Source: Thiohalocapsa sp. PB-PSB1 | GTDB taxonomy: Bacteria > Pseudomonadota > Gammaproteobacteria > Chromatiales > Chromatiaceae | Length of the DNA: 64,000 nucleotides | Direction: 5' to 3' | NCBI GenBank assembly: GCA_016745215.1 | Contig: CP050890.1 | Span: forward strand, 4,278,001 to 4,342,000 | Shown here: in pieces, positions 1 to 7,336 of the stretch | How positions within the stretch are numbered: position 1 is the stretch's first letter | Layout of the letters: every line of letters begins with the position of its first letter | The notes under the pieces: model-generated | The model's database searches: none | Seen by the model: the letters and a program-made list of their open reading frames with translations, nothing else | Told to the model about the DNA's origin: nothing | Position numbers and translations under genes: made by a program

Positions 1-413
1 GCATGGAGCAATTGTCGGAGCGGATACCAGCTTCCACCATGTGCATTACCGGAGCATACAGCTTCTAAGCGGCAATGGTACAGGCCATGGTTGCAATCAC
101 ATCGCCCACCAGCCAAAGTACGGCGGGTGCCTGAGGCAACAGAGCCGCGTAGCGCGTTAAGGCAATTTCTGTGGAGGAACACACCATCTGGCTTGTCTTC
201 TCGTCTGGTATCAACGTTATGGCAACCCGCCTATGGAGCGACATGGGCGGGTTGCCGCTGCACGAAGACGAACCAGAACCCGGCGCCAGCTGGTCTGTTT
301 TTCTCCGGCAATCGCCTAAGATCCCCGCCGTCTGCTCAACCCGCGTCCCTGAGACAGCCTCGAAATTCGCATCTGGATTGTAACACGCAACTGTACAAAA
401 AATCGCCCGATTC
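1..413 (-). pseudogene. Relic of a wecB-like UDP-GlcNAc 2-epimerase gene, split by an R1 element
   Basis: The sequence at 1-160 and 320-413 can be aligned by eye, with many substitutions and small indels, to the intact wecB copy at about 11236-11480 in the same orientation. Shared landmarks are the GGATACCAGC, CATGGTTG and CATCGCCCACCA stretches, then the GTCTGCTCA and CGTCCCTGAG stretches after the insertion. No frame is open. An R1 miniature element at 161-316 interrupts the homology, and the relic ends where an R2 half copy begins. It is a dead partial duplicate of the polysaccharide gene and continues to the left of the window. Seen: the alignment; inferred: an old duplication. Confidence 0.8.
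161..316 (+). repeat. R1 miniature inverted-repeat element, copy a (with empty site in the window)
   Basis: This 156-bp element begins GGCAATTTCTG and ends GGCAATCGCC, with a central palindrome (GGCAACCCGCC...GGCGGGTTGCC). It sits inside the wecB relic and is flanked by TAA on both sides (158-160, 317-319). The intact wecB copy has a single TAA at 11391-11393 at the matching place, so a 3-bp target duplication is directly visible. The element is too short to code; any transposase must act from elsewhere. Confidence 0.88.
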
Positions 414-472
414 GTGCAGCGATGCTGATGTCCCGCTACCGTTTCTGCTATTTGTCGTTGTCATAATCGCGC
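414..472 (+). repeat. R2 repeat, left half only
   Basis: It starts GTGCAGCGATGCTGATGTCCCG and matches the left half of the R2 copy at 54709-54835. The match stops where the intron-like relic at about 473 begins; the right half was not found. Confidence 0.6.
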
Positions 473-715
473 CGAGCAAAGCTCGGCGTCTCTTGCCGGG
501 TGAAAGTCCCGGTCGGGTAAGGGCTAGCCATCCGCCCATATCGAGTGTTAGTCCTGCTGCGGAGCTTTGTGCCCTGCGAAAAAAATTTGCCGGGCAAGCG
601 TACATAGAGAATCCTGTAGGCCGCAGGGTAGATCGCGCTCCCTGAAGTGCGCCTGTTCGGATCAGGGCAGCTTCGAGAAACGTAACCCGCGGATGGCGAC
701 AGTGTTGACGAGCTG
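473..715 (+). other. Group II intron-like RNA relic, copy 1
   Basis: The stretch holds a hairpin (CGCCGAGCAAAGCTCGGCG) and then GGGTGAAAGTCCCGG, GGGTAAGGGCTAGCC and a GCAAGCGTA...AATCCTGTAG tract. These resemble the 5' structured part (domain I region) of bacterial group II introns, recognised from memory and not from a search. About 230 bp recur at 62383-62615. No reverse-transcriptase frame is present, so this would be a truncated relic. Confidence 0.4.
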
Positions 716-751
716 GAAGCCCACATGAAGCGCGCGTTTTGGTCAGCGCGT

Positions 752-813
752 GGATGTCCGCCAGAGTCTCGGATGTCCGCCAGAGTCTCGCGCCAGAGTC
801 TCACGCCAGAGTC
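752..813 (+). repeat. Short tandem repeat (19-bp unit, decaying)
   Basis: The unit GGATGTCCGCCAGAGTCTC occurs twice in tandem (752-770, 771-789). Two shorter CGCCAGAGTCTC-type units follow (790-813). It lies in non-coding relic DNA. Confidence 0.85.
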
Positions 814-870
814 ATCAGGCTTATGTATGCAGGAAGAGCGGCGTCAGACAACTCGGGAAGCCCCGAAGAC

Positions 871-960
871 GGTGTCGGGGTCGCTATCGGAATCGGAATC
901 GGAATCGAATCCGCTCATCGATCAAAGCAGTCAGCTCGATACCAATCCCTAATTCCGACC
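871..960 (+). repeat. Hexanucleotide ATCGGA repeat tract
   Basis: GGTGTCGGGGTCGCT is followed by about four ATCGGA units and a degenerate tail with CGACC and GACACC motifs. Similar tracts occur at 56537-56577 and, inverted, at 57039-57090. No gene is visible between about 716 and 1577 apart from repeats. Confidence 0.75.
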
Positions 961-1230
961 TTGACACCGACCCCGACTAAGCACCCATAAACCGGGAAGC
1001 TCTTGTTTTAGTGAGACGGCAGATTTCGACAGCCTACCCGCTGGACACCGAATAGTAGGCGATGCGGACGACACGGACGGACGACACGGACACCCACGTT
1101 TCGAGGCGGTTAGGTAGAATATCGTCCAACCAGGGCTGGAGCTTACGGAGCCCTGGCGTGTCCTAGGCCAATATCCATAGGGTTTGGTTAAGCAACATCG
1201 CAGAGACATCAGGCATCGCGACGATATGCA

Positions 1231-1384
1231 GGCGATTTCTGTCGAGAAACATACCAGGCTTGTCCTCTCGTCCGGCCTCTTTGTTGCGGCAACCCGCCCA
1301 TAGAGCGACAATAGGCATGTTGCCGCTTCGGGAAGGCGAAAGAAAATCCGTCGCCAGTTGATCTGTTTCTCTCCGGCAATCGCC
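1231..1384 (+). repeat. R1 miniature element, copy b
   Basis: A full-length 154-bp copy with ends GGCGATTTCTG and GGCAATCGCC and the central palindrome GGCAACCCGCC...GGCATGTTGCC. Flanks (GCA / TTG) show no obvious target duplication. It lies in non-coding DNA upstream of the acetyltransferase gene. Confidence 0.85.
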
Positions 1385-1577
1385 TTGGTTCGGAGGATAC
1401 CTGAGGTGGAGACTTGTATAAGTTAGAAATGCGAGTTCTCAAACTCGGTAATTTTAGGACCATCGAATGCCGTGCCGATGGCGGACAGGAGCTGAAACTT
1501 TACAATAACTTGGCGCTGACGCTCGCGGGCGCGCCCGTTGGACCAGGTCGAAATCGAAGCTGTGTCGGGGAGAGTTA

Positions 1578-2141
1578 ATGTTGAAAAGTCGCGCTCAACC
1601 TGGGTTGCGCAGCAAGATTGTACGGGGTGTCTGGAACATAGTGTGGCTTCTCTTCTACAGACCGACACCGACCATGATGCATGGCTGGCGCCGGTTTCTA
1701 CTGCGATTGTTCGGGGCGAAGATCGGACGCCCGGTTTATCCATACCCCTCAGCGCGTGTCTGGGCACCATGGAATCTCGAGATGGGGGACCACAGCACGC
1801 TGGCGCAGGGCGTTGATTGCTATTGTGTCGATCGGGTGCGGATCGGCTCGCTGACGACGGTGAGCCAGTACAGCTACCTTTGCACTGCAACTCATGACTA
1901 CACGGATTCGTGCATCTTGACCCAACCGCAAATGCCGCTGTTGACCGCGCCGATCACCCTGGGAGATCGCGTATGGATCACCGCGGGTGTCTTTATCGGA
2001 CCGGGCGTAACAATTGGGGATGGTACCGTGGTGCTCGCTCGATCCAGTGTTTTCAAGGATCTTCCTCCTTGGGTTGTCGCGGCCGGTTCGCCAGCGACTG
2101 CACGCAAGGAGCGTTGTCTCCGCTCTGATAGTCCAAGCTGA
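1578..2141 (+). CDS. WcaF-type hexapeptide acetyltransferase
   Basis: A 187-residue left-handed beta-helix acetyltransferase of the colanic-acid WcaF type, likely to O-acetylate a sugar of an exported polysaccharide using acetyl-CoA in the cytosol. Hexapeptide-type repeats run from about residue 65 to 165 (for example IGSLTTVSQ and VTIGDGTVVLARSS). The active-site His lies in CTATHDYTD, and the C-terminal motif VVAAGSPATARKE is typical of the family. The ATG is preceded by GGGGAGAG, a good ribosome site. It is the first gene of a plus-strand run; the next start is 12 bp past its stop. The acceptor sugar cannot be told. Confidence 0.88.
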   Translation: MLKSRAQPGLRSKIVRGVWNIVWLLFYRPTPTMMHGWRRFLLRLFGAKIGRPVYPYPSARVWAPWNLEMGDHSTLAQGVDCYCVDRVRIGSLTTVSQYSYLCTATHDYTDSCILTQPQMPLLTAPITLGDRVWITAGVFIGPGVTIGDGTVVLARSSVFKDLPPWVVAAGSPATARKERCLRSDSPS

Positions 2142-2153
2142 GGAGTTTATCTC

Positions 2154-2849
2154 ATGTTAACGTCGCCTTGGGTCGTGCGGTTGCGCGGAATCACGCGCCA
2201 GCTTGGGCTGAATCGATGGATTGCGATGCGCTTATCGGGCGGTGGGTATGAGGACCGCTTCGGTCCTGCACTGCAAGCGGAAGTGCGTCCGGGCGAGACG
2301 GTCTGGGATCTGGGGGCGAATCTTGGACTGTATACACAGGCATTCGCTTCCGCGGTGGGTGAGCATGGCAAGGTGGTCGCGTTCGAACCGACTCCGGACT
2401 GTTTCGCCGCGTTGCAGGAGCGTTTCACCGATGATCCGCGAATACAGATGATGAACGTCGCTGTTGGAGCAAGCGATGGCGAGTTGCACATGAGCCTAGA
2501 CGAGAATCCCCTGGCGCCGACTCATCGCATCCTTGCGGGTACGGCCAGTAAACAAGGACGAACGCTGGCGGTGCCAGTGCGCTCCGCTGAGTCCGTTGTT
2601 GCCGAGCAACCCGCGTGCTTCCCAAACCTGATCAAAATCGATGTCGAGGGCCACGAAGGTGCGGTTATGGACGGCATGCAGGCGCTGCTGCCCGATTCCC
2701 GCCTGCGATGTATTGGCATCGAGGTGCATTTCGGCTTGCTCGAAGCACGCGGCGAAGGGCATCGGCCAAAGCAACTGGAGCAGACCCTGACCGAGCATGG
2801 GTTCAAAGTGCGCTGGACCGATCCGTCGCACATGCTGGCCCTGCGGTGA
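2154..2849 (+). CDS. FkbM-family SAM methyltransferase
   Basis: A 231-residue class I methyltransferase. The SAM-binding loop is VWDLGANLGLYTQAF (about residues 46-60), followed by the acidic motif VVAFEPTPDCF. The FkbM signature LIKIDVEGHEGAVMDGM lies near residues 160-176. FkbM enzymes methylate hydroxyls on sugars or lipids; here a polysaccharide sugar is the likely substrate because of the neighbours. GAGG lies upstream of the ATG (TGAGGAGTTTATCTCATG). The stop overlaps a possible GTG start of the next gene, which suggests translational coupling. Confidence 0.9.
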   Translation: MLTSPWVVRLRGITRQLGLNRWIAMRLSGGGYEDRFGPALQAEVRPGETVWDLGANLGLYTQAFASAVGEHGKVVAFEPTPDCFAALQERFTDDPRIQMMNVAVGASDGELHMSLDENPLAPTHRILAGTASKQGRTLAVPVRSAESVVAEQPACFPNLIKIDVEGHEGAVMDGMQALLPDSRLRCIGIEVHFGLLEARGEGHRPKQLEQTLTEHGFKVRWTDPSHMLALR

Positions 2850-2857
2850 GTTTGGGC

Positions 2858-3703
2858 ATGCAAAGCATTATTTTGCCAGGGACGGATCTGGTGTGCTCGC
2901 GTCTGGGATATGGGACGGCGTCGCTGCATCATGGCTTGCGATCGCGCGCAAGACAGGCATTGCTCACGGCCGCGCTGGATACGGGTTTTACGCATTTCGA
3001 TACCGCGCGGATGTACGGCGAAGGGATGGCGGAGCGCGAGTTGGGACGGTTCCTGGTCGGGCGTCGACAAGAGGTGACAATTGCTACCAAATTTGGCATG
3101 CCGGCGATTGGGGCGTTCGAATGGATGCCTCCATTGCTGTATGCGCACCGCGCGCTCGGCAGCATTGGGCGTCGGTTGTTTCCTGTGCGTTGGGATCGGC
3201 GCCCCCGCTCGGTCACTCCAAAGGCAGCCGAGTCGAGCCTGACTCGATCTCTGCGCGCGCTGCGGACCGACTGGGTCGATCTGTTGCTTCTGCATGAGCC
3301 CTTGGCGTCCGAGGTCGAGTCGGTTCTGGGGCTCAGCGAGTGGCTGCGATTGCAGAAGGCGAGCGGGCGGGTGCGTTACCTCGGGCTGGCTGGCAATGCG
3401 GCCGAATGCGTGGCGGTTGCTCGGCAGACCGATGCATTGTTTGATGTTTTGCAGGTCGAGGATTCGCTCTCGGGTCGTGAGGCAGATGTGCTGACCGGGG
3501 CCGGGCAGCCGCTGCAGATTACATTTGGATACCTGCGCCAGGCCAGCGCGGATTTGGAGGCCTCGGATGCCCTGGCGATCGTGCGCGGCGCACTGACACG
3601 CAACCCGCAGGGCATGGTGCTGGTATCCACCCGCCGGCGCGAGCGACTGGCGCAATTGGCGGCGGCTGCTGAGCCAGCGTCTTCGGTGGACAGGGTGCGA
3701 TGA
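2858..3703 (+). CDS. Aldo/keto reductase family oxidoreductase
   Basis: About 281 residues with the aldo/keto reductase barrel pattern. HFDTARMYGEG carries the catalytic Asp and Tyr, IATKFG the Lys, and DLLLLHEPL the strand with the usual His. The ATG at 2858 gives the expected MQSIILPGTDLVCSRLGYGTA start; an in-frame GTG at 2846 overlapping the upstream stop is an alternative. Frames that extend further upstream are read-through of the methyltransferase gene. The last codons overlap the next start (ATGA at 3700). It probably modifies a sugar or carbonyl in the polymer pathway; the substrate is unknown. Confidence 0.87.
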   Translation: MQSIILPGTDLVCSRLGYGTASLHHGLRSRARQALLTAALDTGFTHFDTARMYGEGMAERELGRFLVGRRQEVTIATKFGMPAIGAFEWMPPLLYAHRALGSIGRRLFPVRWDRRPRSVTPKAAESSLTRSLRALRTDWVDLLLLHEPLASEVESVLGLSEWLRLQKASGRVRYLGLAGNAAECVAVARQTDALFDVLQVEDSLSGREADVLTGAGQPLQITFGYLRQASADLEASDALAIVRGALTRNPQGMVLVSTRRRERLAQLAAAAEPASSVDRVR

Positions 3704-5286
3704 TCAGGGACTTGAGTCAGGTCGAGGCGCCGGGGCTGGAAGTGCGGACACCCTTGTGCATCATCGGCGCGGGTACCGCCGGCATCTTTCTCGCATGCCA
3801 GCTAAGGGCGCTTGGGGTTGACGTACTATTGCTGGAAACGGGCGACAGGTTTGCGCGCTCTGCGAACGAGATGGCGCAGACCTGCGCGCAGCGGGGCATC
3901 CGCTATCGGGGCGCCGAGCAGGGCCGCAGCTTCGGTTTGGGCGGTACCTCGGTACTCTGGGGCGGGCAGATGATCCCGCTCACGGCTGCGGACATGCAGG
4001 CGCGACCGGCTGTTGGGATCGATGCTTGGCCAATCGATCATGCCGAACTGACGAACCATCTCGCACATGTCAAGCAGAGGCTGGGTCTGCGTGCGGGGGA
4101 CGATGCAGGCGAGTCTGCCTTGTCGGCGCGGCGTTATCCGGGACTGTCTGCATTCGATCCGGACTTTGCGCTGCGCCTATCCGAATGGCTTCCATTCGGG
4201 ATGCGCAACTTCGCGCAGGCGTTCGCCGACCCTTTGCGGCAGGATTCCGGGCTTGTCGTGTGGCTGAATGCCGGTGTGGTTCGTTTGCAATGCGATGCCG
4301 CGGAAATGGGACGGATTCTGGCGGTGGAGGCCAGAAGCGCGAACGGGCGGATGCTGAACGTTCGGCCGGACCTGGTGGTTATCTGTGCTGGTGCGCTGGA
4401 GTCGACGCGCCTGCTGCTGGCCTTCGATGAGTCGACATCTGGGCGGCTGACGGCCAATGGTGCTCCGCTGGGCCGTTATTTCGCCGATCACCTCTCAGTG
4501 ACCTGCGGGCGTTTTGCTTGCCGTGATTGGACCCGCTACAACCATGCCGTTGCACCAGTTTTTTCCGGCGGCGTCATGCGCACCCCTCGGCTCGAGATAG
4601 CGCCCGCGGCGCAGGACCGTTTGGCGCTGACCAGCGCCTTCGTCCATTTTACGTTTGTCACTCATGGCGACACCGGTTTCGATGTGATACGCAGCTTTTT
4701 GCGCCAGCGGCAGGGAGAGAGACAAAGGCTGGGTTTATCGCCGCGGCGCCTTGGTCGTGTCGTGCAGGATGTCGGGGCCATGGCTTATTGGCGCGTCGTT
4801 CATCGACAACTATGGATTCCTCGCCCAGCCGATCTGCTGTTGCAGGTTGACATCGAACAAGTCCCGAACTGGAACAGTCGACTCAGTCTGGCCGACGACC
4901 TCGATCGCCTGGGCCGGAAACGACTCGTGATCGACTGGCAGATTACGCCGGAAGACATTCGGGTCATCCGGACGGTTGCACAGCGAACCGTGCAGGCTTG
5001 GGATGGCTCTCGACTGCGGAACCTGGCTCGGCTGGAGATGACCATGCCGTTGCGGTTCGACGACTTCGAAACCCAATACGACGTGTATCATCCGACTGGT
5101 TCGTTGCGCATGGGCAGCCAACCCGCCAACTCGGTGACCGATGCGAATCTGCGAGTCTGGGGACTGGAGAATTGCTATGTGTCCAGTACCGCGGTGTTCC
5201 CGTCGGCGGGCAGCGCGAATCCGGGTTTGATGCACCTTGCGCTGACAGCCCGATTGGCTGAGCACCTTGCTTCGCGCATCCGTTGA
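3700..5286 (+). CDS. GMC-type FAD-dependent oxidoreductase
   Basis: A 528-residue flavoprotein. The N-terminal FAD-binding motif CIIGAGTAGIFLACQL is followed by the acidic strand end LLLETGD. The C-terminal GMC signature runs from HPTGSLRMG to FPSAGSANPGLMHLALTARLAEHL, with the expected catalytic His in YHPTGS. Such enzymes oxidise alcohol groups; inside a polysaccharide locus with a reductase and a methyltransferase it may tailor a sugar or lipid. It overlaps the upstream gene by 4 bp. No signal peptide is obvious. Confidence 0.9.
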   Translation: MIRDLSQVEAPGLEVRTPLCIIGAGTAGIFLACQLRALGVDVLLLETGDRFARSANEMAQTCAQRGIRYRGAEQGRSFGLGGTSVLWGGQMIPLTAADMQARPAVGIDAWPIDHAELTNHLAHVKQRLGLRAGDDAGESALSARRYPGLSAFDPDFALRLSEWLPFGMRNFAQAFADPLRQDSGLVVWLNAGVVRLQCDAAEMGRILAVEARSANGRMLNVRPDLVVICAGALESTRLLLAFDESTSGRLTANGAPLGRYFADHLSVTCGRFACRDWTRYNHAVAPVFSGGVMRTPRLEIAPAAQDRLALTSAFVHFTFVTHGDTGFDVIRSFLRQRQGERQRLGLSPRRLGRVVQDVGAMAYWRVVHRQLWIPRPADLLLQVDIEQVPNWNSRLSLADDLDRLGRKRLVIDWQITPEDIRVIRTVAQRTVQAWDGSRLRNLARLEMTMPLRFDDFETQYDVYHPTGSLRMGSQPANSVTDANLRVWGLENCYVSSTAVFPSAGSANPGLMHLALTARLAEHLASRIR

Positions 5287-5688
5287 CAAGGGCGATACGT
5301 TAGCGTGCGCAGGAAGAAGGTACACGAGGCATACGATTGCTTGGCAGCCGGCCGGTAAAGGGCTGCAACACCGGGGGCGCTGGTGTTTTAACAGGCACGT
5401 AGGGGAGAGCCGACTGGAAAGTCGCCGCTCTCATTATGTTGACGCAGTCTGGGATGCTTGGGTCTTATAAGCTCAGCGTACATCGATTAGACCGATGTTG
5501 ACCGAATCTGCCCAATTTGTTGTTCCATGGGGGCTCCGCAGAAATTCCTGCCAACCTTTTTACCCGAATCATTCAATCACCAAGTGACCTGGGTGCGAAT
5601 TTCAAGGTGCCGTTTTTTCGCGTCCATTTCTCTGATCCTGCGGTACGATTTCGAAAAATCGTGCAGCGTAAATGTCTCCTGAGGATGC
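5287..5688. other. Intergenic region without a recognisable gene
   Basis: No coding frame with plausible content and no repeat of the R1/R2 families was seen here. AAATGTCTCCTGAGG just before 5689 supplies a ribosome site for the next gene. Confidence 0.6.
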
Positions 5689-6612
5689 ATGATTGACACA
5701 TCGATGATTGACACCTGCGCACAACTGTCCGTCACGGTCCTGCTCGCGGCGAAGAATGAAGCCGTGAACCTACCGCGTTGCTTGGCGGCGCTGCGCCCGG
5801 TCCAGCGTGTGGTGGTGCTGGACTCTCACAGCACTGATACCACTGCTGAAATCGCGCGTGCACATGGCGCGGAGGTGGTGCAATTCGACTATCGAGGTGG
5901 GTATCCAAAGAAGCGCCAGTGGGCGCTCGATACACTCGTGATCGAAACACCTTGGGTGTTGCTGCTGGACGCGGACGAGGTGGTGCCGAATGCCCTTTGG
6001 CGAGAGATCGAGCAATCCCTTGGGCAGGTGGATGGCGCCGATGCCTATATGATCACCAAGGGTTTTCACTTTCTGGGTAAGCGATTTCGATTTGGCGGGA
6101 TCTCGCACCCGGCAATCCTGTTGTTTCGCACCGGCAAGGGACGCTTCGAGCGGTTATTCGATGATACGCCGGACAGTCTAGATATGGAGATTCACGAGCG
6201 GTTGGTGGTGGATGGCCGTGTCGGCGTGCTGAAGACTCCGCTGATTCATGAGGACTTCAAGGGGCTGGAAGCCTATATCGCGCGTCATAACAAGTACTCG
6301 ACCTGGGAGGCGCGGGTGCGCTATAGGTACCTAACCACCGGGCGTTATGGTGAAGAGACCATCAGGCCGCGCCTGTTCGGTAATTCGCAGGAACGCCGCA
6401 GGGCGATTAAAGGATTGATTATTCGCCTTCCGTTCGAGTCCTATGTGTGGTTCTTCTATCATTACATTGCGCGGTTAGGGTTTTTGGAGGGGCGTGCCGG
6501 TTTGATCGCCTGTCGTATTCGCTGGAATTATATTGCGGATACACGGGCAAAGGTGTATGAATTAAGCTGTCGGGCCAGGAGCTGCACGTCTCATAATTCG
6601 CAAGGGGTGTAA
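5689..6612 (+). CDS. GT2 family glycosyltransferase (WaaE/KdtX-like)
   Basis: A 307-residue GT-A glycosyltransferase. It shows VTVLLAAKNEAVNLPRCL, VVVLDSHSTDTTAEIA and the metal-binding LLLDADEVVP (about residues 90-98). GYPKKRQWAL is typical of the LPS-core WaaE/KdtX-like branch of GT2. A C-terminal hydrophobic stretch around residues 240-270 may sit on the membrane. The start is an ATGATTGACAC duplicated 15 bp later, so ATG 5704 is equally possible. It ends the plus-strand run and is followed by a hairpin. Confidence 0.9.
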   Translation: MIDTSMIDTCAQLSVTVLLAAKNEAVNLPRCLAALRPVQRVVVLDSHSTDTTAEIARAHGAEVVQFDYRGGYPKKRQWALDTLVIETPWVLLLDADEVVPNALWREIEQSLGQVDGADAYMITKGFHFLGKRFRFGGISHPAILLFRTGKGRFERLFDDTPDSLDMEIHERLVVDGRVGVLKTPLIHEDFKGLEAYIARHNKYSTWEARVRYRYLTTGRYGEETIRPRLFGNSQERRRAIKGLIIRLPFESYVWFFYHYIARLGFLEGRAGLIACRIRWNYIADTRAKVYELSCRARSCTSHNSQGV

Positions 6613-6629
6613 CCCGCCCTGCGCGCCCT

Positions 6630-6658
6630 GGAGAAAGTTTCACGATCAAACTTTCTCC
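6630..6658. terminator. Perfect 11-bp hairpin after the glycosyltransferase
   Basis: GGAGAAAGTTT, a CACGATC loop and AAACTTTCTCC lie 18 bp past the stop codon. There is no T-run after it, so it is a weak candidate for an intrinsic terminator; it could instead protect the mRNA 3' end. Confidence 0.4.
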
Positions 6659-6831
6659 CTAGAACCACGCAACAGGAGAACGATGAAACACGCGAAAAAG
6701 GACTCTAGTTTGACCTTTTATCCCGTTCATTTTCGCGTTTTTCCTCATGCTACCTTGCCAACAGCGATGTTCATATTGCTCGGGGGCTGCCTGCGTAGAA
6801 TGTGAAGCTATTCACCCAGAATGAAGTTCGA

Positions 6832-7009
6832 TTCACCGCAGAGACGCAGAGAAGAGGGATGCATTCGCCCTAGGAGGCTGTCCGAGAATTAAAATAAGAC
6901 ACAAGATATAGAGTGCACAACTCGCTTGTAGGCGCTATATGTTGTGCGTGCTCTGAGTTCTCGGACAGCCTCCTAGCCCCTCTGCGCACTCTGCGTCTCT
7001 GCGGTGAAT
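6832..7009. repeat. Palindromic CACCGCAGAGACGCAGAG repeat split by a 99-bp miniature element (R3)
   Basis: The outer arms TTCACCGCAGAGACGCAGAG and CTCTGCGTCTCTGCGGTGAA form an inverted repeat of a type common between bacterial genes. Between them, 6874-6972 is a 99-bp element with perfect 15-bp terminal repeats GAGGCTGTCCGAGAA. It is flanked on both sides by CTAG (6870-6873, 6973-6976), a target duplication of the size and sequence used by IS5-family transposases. Its inside can also fold (GTGCACAAC...GTTGTGCGT). The rest of 6659-7179 holds nothing recognisable. Confidence 0.8.
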
Positions 7010-7179
7010 CCTCACATTTTTTGAAGGCAGCGCCCAGTAAAGATACACCCATTAAACATCAGGTTTCTTACCCTCTGATGTCATGTCGTTTCGATCCCGC
7101 TCCTGATCCTAATCAAGTAGCGCTGGGCGGGTTGCACCCATTCGCAAGTTTAGAAACTCGAACAATGAATCCCCTCTTA

Positions 7180-7300
7180 GGCGATTTCTGTCGAGAAACC
7201 TACCACCTGGCTTGTCTTCTCGTCCGGCATCGACGTTGCCGCTTCGCGAAGACGAACCAGAATTCGGCGCCAGTTGGTCTGTTTCTCTCCGGCAATCGCC
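7180..7300 (+). repeat. R1 miniature element, copy c (short form, hairpin lost)
   Basis: A 121-bp copy with intact ends GGCGATTTCTG and GGCAATCGCC. The central palindrome is missing: GACGTTGCC runs straight into GCTTCGCGAAG. It lies 36 bp beyond the stop of the asparagine-synthase-like gene. Confidence 0.83.
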
Positions 7301-7336
7301 TCTACATAGTCACTGTAACTTTCACGGGCGAGCATC

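Noticed and set aside
91..645. Coding frames in the first 650 bp
   Set aside because: They run through the wecB relic, R1, R2 and the intron-like relic; no frame is shared with a known protein.
2522..3655. Long minus-strand frame (377 codons) opposite the methyltransferase and aldo/keto reductase genes
   Set aside because: The translation is Gln/Arg/His-rich with no family features; it mirrors two well-supported plus-strand genes.
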